Source of the DNA: Ryuthela nishihirai
Taxonomy: Eukaryota > Arthropoda > Arachnida > Araneae > Heptathelidae
DNA: 64,000 nt
Direction: 5' to 3'
Assembly: GCA_038380435.1 (NCBI GenBank)
Contig: JAWZYU010000011.1
Location: 78,613,501 to 78,677,500 of the forward strand
How positions within the stretch are numbered: position 1 is the stretch's first letter; every line of letters starts with the position of its first letter. The notes below the pieces were generated by a model. That model was not told where the DNA came from, searched no databases, and worked only from the letters and a program-made list of their open reading frames with translations. Positions 35,116-47,235 of this stretch are shown piece after piece. The position numbers were made by a program, and so were the translations under genes.

Positions 35116-35562
35116 GTTGAGTTACAATTTCAGTGCATTTTTTTTAACTAACTTATTCAGAATAGAAATTGCTAATATATCAATAAAACTAGCAGTGATT
35201 AGCAAATATACCAGTAAGATAAAAAGAGTGAATTGTTTAACATGTATGAGTAGCATTAAGCATGTGCTAATGCTCGTGACTAATGTTTTTGTTGAACTTC
35301 CATAGCTCATGGCTGCTATGGAAATGCAAATGAATTTCTCTTCTGGCAAACTATAAATTGCTATCTGTTACCACTAATGACTTAAATTTTTAACACAAGG
35401 TGTCATGTGGGACACTTGTAAGAGTGATTAGGGACTGGGTTCTAAGTATTTGGCTATTTATAGGCAGTGACATACCCAAGGGAGGTGAGGTCTGCAGTTA
35501 TAACATCACCACCACCACCACTCTCCCTTTGAGAGATTGAATGACATATATTTTCTATGGCA
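35116..35562. other. XPO6 intron start
   Basis: Bases 35116-35310 are the template of the downstream partial copy. A short ACC microsatellite lies near 35506. No other feature is seen. Confidence 0.5.
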
Positions 35563-35880
35563 AATCACTTTAGATCTTTGTGCCATATAGGTACAGAATA
35601 GGGTACCAACTCCTGAATTCTAAAGGTTGTTCACCAATGCAAAAGCTTTTCTCAGCAGTGTGTGAAGGACAACTAAGATTTCTTCCTATTGAGGTTGAGT
35701 TACAATTTCAGTGCATTTTTTTAAACTAACTTATTCAGGATAGAAATTGCTAATATATCAATAAAACTAGCAGTGATTAGCAAATATACCAGTAAGATAA
35801 AAAGAGTGAATTGTTTAACATGTATGAGTAGCATTAAGCATGTACTAATGTTTTTGTTGAACTTCCATAGCTCATGGCTT
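35563..35880 (+). pseudogene. Partial duplicate of the XPO6 exon and its flanks
   Basis: Bases 35631-35693 repeat the last 63 bases of the exon at 34969-35115 with two changes, followed by the same donor GTTGAG and about 185 bp of the same intron (to CTCATGGCT). Bases 35563-35630 repeat 34428-34496. The acceptor, the first half of the exon and about 560 bp in all are missing from the copy, so it cannot splice as an exon. It is a deleted tandem duplicate of the local region or an assembly duplication. Confidence 0.85.
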
Positions 35881-35929
35881 CAAAAATCAGGGACTCCAGC
35901 ACTTCAAATCCCTCTCTCCCCACCAATGG

Positions 35930-36313
35930 GGTGCGGGGGTAGCTCAGTCGGTAGCGCGCCTGGCTCGTAATCTGTAGTTCCCAGGTTCGAGTCCCAGCTG
36001 GGTCAGCGTTGAGATTTATCTCCACAAAATTCCCCGCCCTGCCCACGGTCAGTAGGAGACACCGATGGGCTTGCAAAGGCTGCCGTCCGTTGGATGGGAT
36101 GTTAAGCCGTGGCCCCATGTGCGGGAGAGCCATACCCTCTGCACGTTAAAGAACACGCTGGATGGCCTTGACGAGAGGCTACCATCTGTCTCCCAACAGC
36201 TGTTCCAGTGGGTCTCCTCCCCCAACCTTCTCTGAGCCTTCAGGGTCCATGTGACCTGGCCATTTAGCCCATGGTGTGCAAAAAAGTGCCGCTCAGAGGT
36301 AAAACAACCCAAT
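35930..36313 (+). mobile_element. SINE-A, full-length
   Basis: The head is GGGGGTAGCTCAGTCGGTAG with B box GGTTCGAGTCCC, and the 3' end is GTGCCGCTCAGAGGTAAAAC then AACCCAAT. The target duplication is CCCACCAATGG (35919-35929) and CCCACCAGTGG (36314-36324). The closest relative here is the copy at 30511; both still have strong A and B boxes. Confidence 0.93.
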
Positions 36314-36324
36314 CCCACCAGTGG

Positions 36325-37150
36325 ACCAAAACATGTTACCTCTACTTCCTCGTCATTAGACTGAAACATATCACTGCAATTGGAAGTTTTGTTTTCATTT
36401 CTGGATACACCCTATTTACCAGATAAATAGCTGTTAAATACAGAAACGAAAAGCAGAACAGTAAAAAAAAATGTCATCTGCAATTCTGTTTTAAGGACTC
36501 AATTAGCTTGGGCAATCCAGGAGTCATTTTTCATCAGAGCTTTTCCTAGCAACAAGAAGGGCAGCTCCGGGCCACGTGGAAAACAACATGTTTAATCAAG
36601 TCCTGCGCTTGAAGTTGCGTTCTACGAAGGTCACCCACTAGCTTGGAATGTCGGCATGCCTGATTGGATTGAGGGAACCTTACACTCTGAATTATATCAT
36701 GTGACCCAACTGCTGGTGGTTTCAAACAAGGGAAATGAAATTCAAAAACGACAGTTGTGCCTTGGACTCTGGTAGGGGATTGTCATGAAGGTATCTCCCT
36801 GTTTTGCATCAAACATTTTCCGTTGTTGCATAGGTGTTGGGAACACGTGAAGGCTTGGTTATAGCCTTGCTAGTAGGATTGGGAACCTGCTGCATTTAGT
36901 GACTTGCCAGACAGCAATCACTGTTCCTTTATCTGACTGTGCACTGTATTGTTTCAACTGTAAATAAAGATGTAGATATGAGTGCAGTGTTTTTAAGCAA
37001 ATGAGTAGTGCCATAATGACATACATCAGTAGCATATGTATCCAGAGGTTAAAAGCTCACATACACAGGGAAGAAGAAAGACCTACTATTCTCTGGATTA
37101 ATTAAAGATAGAAATTTGAATTTGTACACAATATGAATTACTCTAGCAAA
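36325..37150. other. Intronic stretch, mostly unrecognised
   Basis: The part 36540-36970 is less AT-rich, with GGGCCACGTGG near 36570 and AATAAAG at 36963. It could be a decayed LTR or an old UTR-like repeat, but no ends or partner support this. Confidence 0.35.
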
Positions 37151-37259
37151 CCCTATATGAAAATTTTTGGACCACTGGATGCATATATCTGACTATCATG
37201 AAATTGTCAGATATATGCATCAGAGTGGTCCCAAATTTTTCGTATAAGTTACATATAGG
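37151..37259. repeat. Imperfect hairpin
   Basis: The left arm (CCTATATG, then TTTTTGGACCACT and GATGCATATATCTGAC) and right arm (GTCAGATATATGCATC, then GTGGTCCCAAATTTTT and CATATAGG) pair over about 43 bp around a 12-base loop. Confidence 0.85.
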
Positions 37260-37847
37260 TTTAAATTATAGATAGGCTTTTATAGAGGCATGTAGTAAAA
37301 AAAATGCTTCTGGCAATGCAAATAAAATTTTATTTAACCCTTTAAATGTCCAAGAAATCTTCAAAGAAATAGCACTATTTGGACTAGTCCACTAGATCGG
37401 CCGTTTTGAGCTGTTCTGGGCATTAAAAGGTTGTTATGGGCATTTAATGTTTCTAAAATTATATGATCATTTATGCAAAACAATACACAATTTTGATTTT
37501 TTTTTCTTTTACAATTGGCAAACTTTAAAATAGCAGTGTTACAAAAATTTATTTCGATTTAAAACAAGATTATTTAAATGAAAACTGAAAAATTAATAAC
37601 TAAAAGGAGATAAAGAGTTGTGAAGAAATTAAAGTATTTTAAAGCAAATACAGTTTATTTTAACCTGAATATGAGATCAAACCCTTGCAGATCAATTTGC
37701 ATTATGTACTTACTATAGAAAAATTGAACTTTATGAAAATGGCAAAAACATGACTTAAAAATTCTGAGTGCTAGTTTTTAAATTACTTCAGTTTAATCAA
37801 AGTAGTACTAAATTTAGTCCTATCATTGAAATCGCAAAACTGCCATC
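37260..37847. other. Intronic stretch with a dispersed 60-bp repeat
   Basis: Bases 37283-37335 (GTAAAAAAAATGCTTCTGG, then CAATGCAAATAAAATTTTAT) recur at 53645-53695 in the same orientation. Nothing else is seen. Confidence 0.55.
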
Positions 37848-38110
37848 TTGCCCTCTGTCTGATAGGGGAACACCTATGGGCTGTCATTGTTGAATGGGAC
37901 ATAAAGCCTAGCCCATGTGCTGGAGAACCATACCCTGTGCATGATAAAGAAAACTAGGTGGCATTGACAGGAGGCTACCATCTGTCTCTTAATGGCTATC
38001 CAGTGTGTTCTTTTCCTACCCTTCTCTGAACACTCATGGTCCTTGTAACCTGGCCATTTAGCCCATTTTGTGCAAAAAAGTGCAGCTCAGAGGTAAAATA
38101 ACCCAAACTA
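37848..38110 (+). mobile_element. SINE-A, 5'-truncated, old
   Basis: It lacks the tRNA head. It starts in the CTGATAGGGGAACACC block and keeps ACCATACCCTGTGCATGAT, the GGAGGCTACCATCTGTCTC block and the 3' end AGTGCAGCTCAGAGGTAAAA. Confidence 0.9.
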
Positions 38111-40162
38111 TCATTTAGAAATTTAATTTTTTGTTATAATGTCCTAATCAGATGTCTCCTAAAGTAGCTACCATTTTTAAGTCATGCATGTTTAGTAGTT
38201 TAATTTTTGGTTTAAAATAATTATTCTTTGTCAGGCCAGATCTAGGGATGGCAATCAGGCCTCCCCCTCTTTCAGAATGCTAGTAATGGTAATAAAGCAA
38301 AGAAGTATTAAACTTATTTATATTTAATGCAGTTTTTAAGAGTGTTTTTTTATGTAATAAAACAGAGTGAGAAATGTTATATCCATTGGAAAACCAATCT
38401 CTTTGCCCTGTCCTTTACATTTTTTGACTCGATTGTGTTTCTTTACCCACCCTAGATTTTTTTCTTAAATCTAGGCCTGTTCTTTTAATTGTGTTATATA
38501 TTTGAGGAGCAATATGAATAATTCTAGAGGTAGTGGAATCACACTCTTGAATTTGAGAAAAAAAGTCGCAGCTGATCAGAAACACTATGAGTCAATGAAA
38601 TATTCTATAAGCAATTCACAATTTTCCCATTCAACTTGATAATATCCATTGGAGTATTTTGTGAACACTTATTTATCTTTCAAAAATTATATTTCATCAA
38701 CAAAAATGAAAAAATACTTCAGTACTTTCTGAGCACAGTATAAAATCTCTCTCTACAGCCTAACAAGTGTGTATTAACCTTTATAGTGTCGAGTTTCTGC
38801 AAATGAATTCACTGTAGTGGCCGGATTTATTTTAAAGTGTTTTCAGAAAATAAAATAAACAGCTTTAGAACCTCATCCTGAAATAACTAATGAATGGAAA
38901 TATTTCATTTTATATATCAAAAGAAAGAGCATTTAATTGTGCTTAATAAAATGGCAAAAATTCAAAGAAAAAAATGGTAAGCTAAATTTTTTAAAACATT
39001 GCAAAATTTTACTGGTTTTTTTTTTATGAATGTTTTTTCTTCAATGAAATTTTTAAAAGAACAGATATTTTTTTCCAAATATTTCTATATTATTTTATAA
39101 TTATAATATAAACAGTTCATAATATTTCTGTTATTGCTTAAATCTTTCATTTACTTTGTTTTTCTAAAACTTTTAGTCATTTATGATATAACACATAATG
39201 CATATTCTTAGACTTTTGACAATAGACAAACTCATCTTAAGAAAAGCGTGTCATAAAAAATAATTTTGTTTTAAAAGCAAGATAATTTAAATAAAATTTG
39301 AAAAATATGTCTGAAAAGTAATAAAGAACTATGAAATAAAAATTCAATAAAATGTTTCAAAGCATTTAAAGATTAACTGAAGCACTGAATTTGAGAATGA
39401 GTCACTGCATAACTGCTACAGAAAAGTTTAATTCTAAAATCCGGCAGAAATTTTGGTTAAAAATTGCAATTTCATTACCTTAATTAGTTTATTTGGCTGA
39501 AATGTAATTAAAAATATTGATAAATAAAGTCCTACTTAAAAAACACACATGAGTAATCCTAATGTTATTCTGATTGTTGCTGTTATACTTTGTTTGCAGT
39601 TTCGTTTTCTAGCATTTTTTTAGCATCTTTTTTGGCATTACTAGCAGTTCATAATAAAATCAATATCTCTATATTAAAAGTTTAGAAAGCATTGCAACCC
39701 TAGTAGAGCTATAAAAAGCTCAAAGTATGGGAATATCAACCAATTGATAATCTAAGTACAGGTAAATCCCATTATTATGCAGTGCTCATGGTCCAAAGAA
39801 TCACATTGCGATATAAAAACAGGATCACATTAGCAAAAATTCAGGCCATTTTTAATCATTTAAACTTCATACATCATCCACTAATCTAACAGATGTTGCC
39901 AACAAAAGGTTTACAAATAAATGAATCAACTGTTGTTATTCTTTTGGATGTCAAACGATAACAAGTAACGTGGATATGCGCTGGATTGAAAAGTTATGTT
40001 TCATATGACAAAAAAAGGGAGCCACTCGTGCATCACTTTATAAGTGGAATCACGTTTTAACAGAATTTACCTTTATGATATGGCAGAATAAAGGCATAAA
40101 CTAAATCAATGCTACTTGATGCTCTTTATGGTGGCTGAGCATGCACATACATTCATTGCAGA
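38111..40162. other. Intronic stretch, AT-rich, no feature seen
   Basis: About 2 kb without recognised elements, exons or long frames. It is probably old unique intron plus decayed repeats. Confidence 0.5.
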
Positions 40163-40438
40163 CTCAACAAAGTTAGCAACCAAAGGTTTCTGAAACTCTA
40201 AACATTTCTCAAGAATCTGCCTAAGTGAAAATATCTGATCTACACATCCCCTAATCCTTCTGAATCCACATTGCTCATCACACAATTGATTGTTAACCAG
40301 ATTCTTAATTCTATTAAGCACAATCATGCAAAGAACTTTATTTGGAACAGAGAGTAGGCTGATACCCCTATAGTTATCACAAGAACTGCGATCACCTTTT
40401 TTGAAAATAGGGATAATAATAACTCTTCTAAAATCCTA
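40163..40438 (-). mobile_element. LINE-A RT fragment
   Basis: The - strand carries MIVLNRIKNLVNNQL, CDEQCGFRRIRGCVDQIFSL and RQILEKCLEFQKPLV. Both ends lie inside the RT, so it is a double-truncated piece. Confidence 0.88.
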
Positions 40439-40482
40439 GATTATGAAAAGTAGAATATTTAACATGTTACGAAAAAAAGATC

Positions 40483-40611
40483 CCAAAATTTAACTGAAAA
40501 ATTGAAACAGGTTAAGAGATCAAGATCAAACTTGACTCTTCCGGTATTCTATTAATGTCAACTATGATCTCTTAATTTTCAATCTGTTTCAATGTTCAAA
40601 TAAAATTTTGG
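40483..40611. repeat. Imperfect inverted repeat (129 bp)
   Basis: CCAAAATTTAACTG, then AAATTGAAACAGG and TTAAGAGATCA on the left pair with TGATCTCTTAA, CTGTTTCAAT and AAATTTTGG on the right, with a central ~35-base loop. It may be a small fold-back element. Confidence 0.75.
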
Positions 40612-41034
40612 AGTCCATTTTTTGTAGCCTATTAGGTATTTTAGAGTTCATACCTCTTTGAATATTGAACAAATATTAATTGAAATCGAGATTTAAATAG
40701 AGTTGATGATATCATATTGAAGAGTTATTGAGCTCAGAATGTGATGTTCTATTGAGATAACATGAAACTGTTTTCATTTCTCTATCCTGTACATGTATTT
40801 AGACACACGCACAGGATTTTTTTTCCAGGGGGTTCTGCGAATAAGAGTAAAATATTCCATTGGACAACAGGAAATTTTTCAATGATATTCTATACGGAAT
40901 AAAATTTTGTATTTTCTTTTTAATCTGTTTTTAAAGTCGGACTTATACTGTACTATTATGTTAAAACAAAATATACAAAACAATTGTTTTGGATTTCAAA
41001 GCAGGTGAACAAGTTTGAGATTTCATACATGACC

Positions 41035-41100
41035 AAATATAGACAAGGACATACCAAAGAGGGGGATGAACCCCTCTTTGGTATGTCCCTGTCTATATTT
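41035..41100. repeat. 30-bp-arm palindrome with 6-base loop
   Basis: The left arm (AAATATAGACAAGGACATAC, then CAAAGAGGGG) and the right arm (CCCCTCTTTGGTATGTCC, then CTGTCTATATTT) differ at one position. The loop is GATGAA. Confidence 0.95.
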
Positions 41101-41723
41101 ATCACATTATTTTGGTTATGCTGTCTTCATTAATACTAGCTTTTTAGAACATGTCACTGATATATAAATTTGTGAATTAAAAAAAAAAATGTGAATAATA
41201 AATGTTCAGATTTTTATGCTGAGGATTTTTCTATTAAATCTAATGGTACAAAGAGTGGGGAGCAGATAATTTTGCCCCACAACTTAATTTTAGGCATGTG
41301 GAATAATGAGAAATAAAATAATGATATTTCTAAAAGCAATGTATATTTTTTATACTCTTAATATTTGGTGAACATAATTCGATATACTTCATTAGGCACT
41401 CTGTTCTGAGACATTTTAACATCACTTTTCCACACCAATATTCTGACTCATTTTAACCCTATGTGCTCCCGTATTACAAAGCCGTGCAACTCAGATAAAA
41501 ATTAAATAATTTTTTCCTCTCTTTTGTATATGACAAATTATCAAAGTGTTAAAATTCTTGATGAGCATAATTATCAAATTTTATCAAACTTGGTCTCAAT
41601 ATTGTGTTCTGGACTAGGCTGATGTGAAAATACTCTGAAGGCAGAAGTTTCTCTGATTTTATTTTTCAATATTAAATGAATTTTTTCATTAGTAGGGAGG
41701 AGCAAAACATTAGGAGAACCCTC
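41101..41723. other. Intronic stretch, no feature seen
   Basis: AT-rich with no recognised element. Confidence 0.4.
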
Positions 41724-42146
41724 ACATCACCATCATCCTCAAACAGCCATGGGCTACGGAGGTCCAACCAGACTGTGCAGTTTAGTTCTCCAAGCAAAGT
41801 CTGTCCTGAGCTACATCTGCTGCATCTGGCCATTGCACACCAATTCTAATAAGGTCCTGTTTGACAATGTCTGCCCACCACATCCTAGGTCTCACCCTCT
41901 TTCTGAGGCCTTTAGGCACACTGTTCATAACCCTATTCACCAATCTATAATTATTCATACGGGCAACATGGCCAAACCAACGGAGTCTCTCTCTGCACAA
42001 TATGCTGCTTAAAGGAGGTTCCAAACTCCTTTGCCTAACCTCATCATTAGTTACAAAGTTGAACCACCTAATGCCCAAGATGCTGCATAAGCATCTAGAA
42101 TCAAAAGCATCTAGTTTCCTGTTATCTTGTTTACAAAGTGTCCAAG

Positions 42147-42194
42147 TTTCACTACCATAACTAACCCTAGAAAGGGTTAGTTATGGTAGTGAAA
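42147..42194. repeat. Perfect 22-bp inverted duplication in LINE-A
   Basis: TTTCACTACCATAACTAACC plus CT is followed by AGAA and then its exact reverse complement. The right arm is absent from the other LINE-A copies, so it arose here. A piece, CTATGGTAGT, is repeated once more just after. Confidence 0.93.
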
Positions 42195-43364
42195 ACTATG
42201 GTAGTACAAACTATTATACAGTGTAATTTTAGTCTTTAGGTGTATGCACCTATTTCTCCACACTCTCCATAGATTCTTAAAAGTTCCAGCAGCAATCCCT
42301 ATTCGTCTGTTAATCTCATGCCGCACATCACCATTATCTGTTACATAGCTCCCAAGATAATTAAACTGTGACACCTATTCAATATTGCAACCATTCAGAT
42401 TAACTGAATCACAGCCTGCCTGACCAATTTTCATCACTTTAGTTTTCTATCTGTTTATAACCAAACCTACTCTAGTACCAGTTTCATCAACAGCTCAAAT
42501 TAAAGAGTTCATATCATCAACATCATTTGCCAAAAGGGCTAAATCATCAGTATAATATAAGTTGGAAATTTTCGTATCTTCTGACCATTTAAGATCAAAA
42601 TCTTTCCCTTGCAATGAATTTCACATAACATAATCAGTAACCAAACTAAAGAGAAAAGGAGACAAAATGCACCCTTGTCGAACACCAGAAGTAATGCTAA
42701 ACCAATTGCTGCAAGCCTTACCAACTCTCACACACGACTCAGTGTTATTATAGAGAGCTTTCATTATGTTAACTAACTTGTCTGGTATACCATATGATTT
42801 CACAATCAACCACAAATTATAATGATCAACAGAATCAAAAGCATTTTTGAAATCAACAAAGCTAGCAACCAAAGGTTTCTGAAACTCTAAACATTTCTCA
42901 AGAATCTGCCTGTGAAAATATCTGATCCACACATCCCCTACCACTTCTGAATCCACATTGCTCATCACGCAATTGACGGTCAACCAGATTCTTAATTCTA
43001 TTAAGCATAATCATGGAAAGAACTTTACCTGGAACAGAGAGTAGGCTTATACCCCTATAGTTATCACAAGAACTGCGATCACCTTTTTTGAAAATAGAGA
43101 TAATAATAGCTCTGGTAAAATCCTTAGGGACCATGCCTTTTTCATAAAAGATATTCAAAATTTCAGTCATCCAAGTGGTAACTGAAACATTCCCAGCTCT
43201 AAGCATTTCCATAGTAATTTCATCTACCCCTGGGGATTTATGAAGTTTAAGTTTAGAAATAGTCAAAATAACTTCAAATTGTGTTATAGGGCCAACATTA
43301 AAGCCACCAATGCATCTATCATCATTGCAAACGATGGGAATAGAACTAACCACATTGTTTAGAA

Positions 43365-45963
43365 CAGTGGTTCCTAAACTTACTATGCCCATGGACCCCT
43401 TCTTATAGCAAAAACCTGACCATGAACCCCCAAGTGAAATAACTCTACATAACTGCATAATAGGAAAATTACAAATTTAACTTTGATGTCTTGAATGGTA
43501 AATGGTGACGTAAAAATAAAATATAAATAAAACATTTTGATATTTAAAGTAGTATTTATTGAAATTATAACTTTTGTTTTAAAATACAAAAACACATTAT
43601 TATTTTTTCAATGAGATGGGTGAACCTGATGGGATGATATGAGATTATCTATGTTCGGCTCTATGTTTGTGAGTAACATTCGTAAGTCTCCACGAGCACT
43701 AATTTCCAGTCAGTTTCTTTTAAATTCTACTAAATAGGAACTTTACTTACTACTTTACGTTCTACTAAATAGGAAGACGGGAAAGCAATCAACAGCTTCT
43801 GTACAGTGACCCATAATGCAGGATATAAAATTGGTATCTGTTTTTGTAACCAGAATTTGTGGTATCCTTGTTCAAACATTGGTTTCAGCTCCTCATTTGT
43901 GGATAATTCAATAAATTGCTCCTGTATTAGTATGGATTCATCTGAGTTTGTGGGTCTACTTGCAAAAGGGTCCAACACTCAATCGGGGATAACGAAGTGA
44001 AGAATCTTTGGCTGAGGTCAGAATGAAGAGCCGTTAAGTGTTGACAATAAGCAAGCAAATCTTCATCTCGTTTTTGCAATTTTGAAAGATTTGGAAACTG
44101 AGAGCATTCTCCTCTCCCCAAGTTTTGTTTCTATAGAAAAAGTTTTGCACCAAATGCAGATATTATACTTTTATCACCTTGTAGCTTCAGATTGGTTTCG
44201 TTAAATTTGACAAATATGTCAGTCATATAAGCTATGTCATTTTTTGAATTAATTAAATTGAGCCGCAAATCATTGTCTTACCAGGAATGCCAACACTGAA
44301 TCAAAGAGTGCATAAAATCGATCCAGACATGCACTTTTAGATAACCAACAAACTTCCGTGTTAAGTAGTAAACGATTATAATCTTCATCATTTTCCAAAC
44401 AAAGTTGAGCAAATAATCTCTCATTTAAGGCATTCCTTTTGATTTTATTAACTGCTCTAATGACATAATCTAGTGAGCCATGCAAGCGTTCACTAAGATT
44501 TTTGGCGACTAAATGTTGTCGATGAATGACACAATGTACAGATAATACATTCGGTATAGCTTGTTTTAAGTATGCCAGAAAGCCTCGGTGTTGTCCTACC
44601 ATTGCCGGAGCACCGTCAGTAGCAACGGAGAGGATATTACTCGAGGGTATAGCTTTTACATCGAAAAATCTTTTTAATTCATTAAATATTGTTTCACCTT
44701 TCGTATCAGTTTCCAAACATTTGGCAAATAACAATTCTTGGGAAATTTTTTCTTCTTTTACAAATCTCACATACTAAAAGTAAAGCTTCGTTTCCTGGCA
44801 AAGTTGACTTGTCAAGCTGTATAGAGAATTCAGATGTTTTTAAGTACTCACATAAAGAATTTTCTACGCACCGAGCCATTTCATCAATCCTTCTTTGTAC
44901 TGCATTATTACAGCATTATTATCAGTGGAATTCTTCTTATAATATCGGAAGCTGGTTTATGCAGCACGGTGCGTATTACCTCACTTACAGCTGGTAGAAT
45001 AAGTTCTTCACCAATGGTGTGTGGCTTTCCAGACTTTGCAATCAGTAAAGAAGTGTTATGAGAAGCACGCAGTTTATCGTCATCTCGCTCAGATGTTGTC
45101 GCTAAGAGTTGTTGCAATGACGGTGTTTTTAAATATTGTTCTTCCACTGTTTTAAAAAAAGTTAAATCTTTATCTTTTTTGTCACTATGGACTTTTGTCA
45201 AACATTCCTTAAGCTTGGAAGGTTTCATTGAATCGTTTGACAAAGTTTTATTGCATAGAAGGCACATAGGTAAAGTACTATTTCCTGGTAATGGAATAAT
45301 GCCATATTTTAAATATTCAACACTATATTGTTGCATATTTTCTGTGGCTCACTTATACTGTTATCTGTAAAAAAAGGCCACAAATTTAAGATACAAGAAA
45401 ATAAAACAAATTATTTCTTTGCAAAAAACCACTATTTATTAATATTTTGTTTTATTTTTAAAATGGAATGCCACAAAGTAACGCTTGCATCAATTAATTA
45501 TTTAAGATATAAGGATAAAATTTTAAGTAAGTGACATATTGTATAGGTACGCATTTTTTACTAATTTAATTATTTATTTTTCTTGCACGACTCTTTTATA
45601 GTGCCATATTTTAGATAAGTTATTGCATGTAGCTGCGAGATACCGTTCCTGTTTAAACCTGCATAGATATATAGATAGACGGCCACGGTCAACCCTATTC
45701 CCACCGTGCGATTCTTGTCATTACTTGTATTTTATGTACCTATCTATACTTATATTTTACTCAGGACATAAAAATCGCTACCAATTTATTTATTGCTATT
45801 TATTTTAACTTTCATAATAATGAAAATGGGTCACAATTATTTTACTTTATAATAAACCTTTCGCGGACCCCCGACATTGTCCATGCACCCCCAAATTAAT
45901 TTTAATTTGCCACAGACCCCCTCAGACCTCACAAAGACCCCTAGGGGTCCGTAGGAACCACTG
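43365..45963 (-). mobile_element. hAT DNA transposon, 2.6 kb, with target duplication
   Basis: The ends are CAGTGGTTCCTAAAC at 43365 and the inverse GTAGGAACCACTG ending at 45963. The 8-bp target duplication GTTTAGAA is exact at 43357-43364 and 45964-45971, as expected for hAT. The insertion lies in LINE-A, and removing it restores GTTCTAAACAATGTGG on the LINE strand. Both subterminal regions repeat GACCCC words (CATGGACCCCT, AGACCCCTAGGGG). Confidence 0.95.
43730..45370 (-). pseudogene. hAT transposase (ZBED5/FAM200-like family)
   Basis: Pieces on the - strand are 45336-44908, 44770-44270 and 44121-43730. The first has a BED/zinc-finger-like CLLCNKTLSNDSMKPSKLKE with a following H and the SLLIAKSGKPHTIGEELILP block. 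The second has the catalytic region, LSVATDGAPAMVGQHRGFLA, then SVHCVIHRQHLVAKNL. The last holds the hAT dimerisation end, FPSSYLVERKVVSKV. Stops separate the pieces and the D/E catalytic set cannot all be confirmed, so it is inactive. The closest proteins I know are ZBED5- and FAM200-type domesticated hAT transposases. Confidence 0.85.
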
Positions 45964-46839
45964 GTTTAGAACATCACTGAAATGCTCAACCCACCTAGCC
46001 ATTACAGAATCCTCACCTTCTATAACCTTACCTTGTTTATCCTTCAATCCCTGTATACCTGTCTGTTTTCTACCACACAAACCATTAACTATCTGGTACA
46101 GCTCTCTGCTGTTGTTCTGTCTAACTGCTTCCTCAACTTTGTCAGCCAAGCCATCAAGCCAAAGATTTTTAGCAGCAGCTAACTGATCTTGCACATTTAT
46201 TAAGTTCTCTGTAATGCTTTCTATTAGGACTAGTAGGGTATTGATTAAGGATATTCCTGCAGTTCTTTCTTTCCGAAATAAGCTCAAGTGCCTTATCACT
46301 CAGATAATTCTTCCTCCTCTGTTCCTTTTTTCTTAAAAGAGTACGGATAGTTTCCAAAAAAGCCTGTTTAAAATGGTCCCATTCTTCCTCAACTTCGTTA
46401 GTAAGCAAACCATGACTGTCATAATGACTAAGTAACCTATCATGGTAAGCTTTGGCTATAACTGGATCTTTCAGAGCTTCAGTATTAAAAGTAAATTTTT
46501 TAACGCTAGCACAACACCTTTTAAGTTTAAGTTGCAATACACTTTTAACAAGGTAATGGTCAGATCCAATTTCAGCTCCCCTATATGACCTGGTATTCCT
46601 AACAGAACTAGCCCATTTGCTGTTAATTAATAATAATCAATCAAATTCCTGTGCAGCCCATCTGGTGGAACCTATGTGTACTTATGTATGTCATGGTGTT
46701 TGTAATAGGTGTTAGCTATTCTGAAACCATTAAGTTTACTTACCTGTAGGAGATTGTGATGCCCCATCGTTCACTTTTGCTTTACCTTAACCAGTTTTGT
46801 TTAATTTACGTTATATTTATCATTTTGGGGATTTTTTAT

Positions 46840-47235
46840 TTCCTTTTTGGCATCACAGCGCTCATTTCCAAGAGTTGGGAGTTGCGCATGCGCAACTCCG
46901 ATCTTCCGACTGTCTCCCGCTAAACGCGTGCACAAGGACACGCCCCCTCTTGCGTCATAGCTTGTATCGTTCATCACTTTATGTTAATGTCTTTCCCGGC
47001 GTGCAACATGACACGTGTCCGGCTCTTGTCTTTTAAACCGGTGACCTGCGAGTCACAGAAGCGCATAGAGTGCAGAGGCACTCAGTGGAGGCAATGTAGA
47101 GTGTGGAGTTGTAGAGAGGAAAGTGCGTTGTAGCACAGTGAGTTTGATGTATCTTCTTCATTGATGTCTCGGTGAGTTGAATTCTGGAAATAAATCTGTT
47201 TGCTATTTTAAACCTTTTGAGTCTGTACAATTTTT
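46840..47235 (+). promoter_or_regulatory. CpG-rich island, possible solo LTR or promoter
   Basis: Bases 46855-47110 have many CpGs in an AT-rich setting. They include the 20-bp perfect palindrome GAGTTGCGCATGCGCAACTC (46879-46898), which contains an NRF-1-type GCGCATGCGC core, ACACGCCCCC, TGCGTCAT and CACGTGTCC. A GGTGAGTT splice-donor-like site (47170) and AATAAA (47190) follow. This order fits a solo LTR (promoter, then polyadenylation signal) or a promoter with a first exon. I found no terminal duplication and no partner LTR. Confidence 0.5.

Larger units (their letters stand above)
41782..46537 (-). pseudogene. LINE-A polyprotein, split by hAT
   Basis: The linker is at 46537-45922 (KDPVIAKAYHDRLLSH, then ELYQIVNGLCGRKQTG). 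RT is at 43380-42620: GFNVGPITQFEVILTISKLK, SPGVDEITMEMLRAG, FKKGDRSSCDNYRGISLLS, CGFRSGRGCVDQIFS, FVDFKNAFDSVDHYN and GVRQGCILSPFLFSL. The C-terminal domain is at 42374-41782: SQFNYLGSYVTDNGDVRHEI, then RWFGHVARMNN and DAADVAQDRL. The YADD box is damaged near 42555. Several shifts break it. Confidence 0.85.
41724..46755 (-). mobile_element. LINE-A copy carrying a hAT element
   Basis: On the - strand it starts at about 46755 in the endonuclease end and runs to the 3' end at 41724 (CATCACCATCATCC on the + strand, the GATGATG-type tail). The hAT at 43365-45963 interrupts it; without that it is about 2.4 kb. It aligns throughout with the + strand copy at 18870-21284. Confidence 0.9.

Noticed and set aside
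36540..36970. Solo LTR ending at AATAAAG
   Set aside because: No inverted end dinucleotides, target duplication or second copy could be found.
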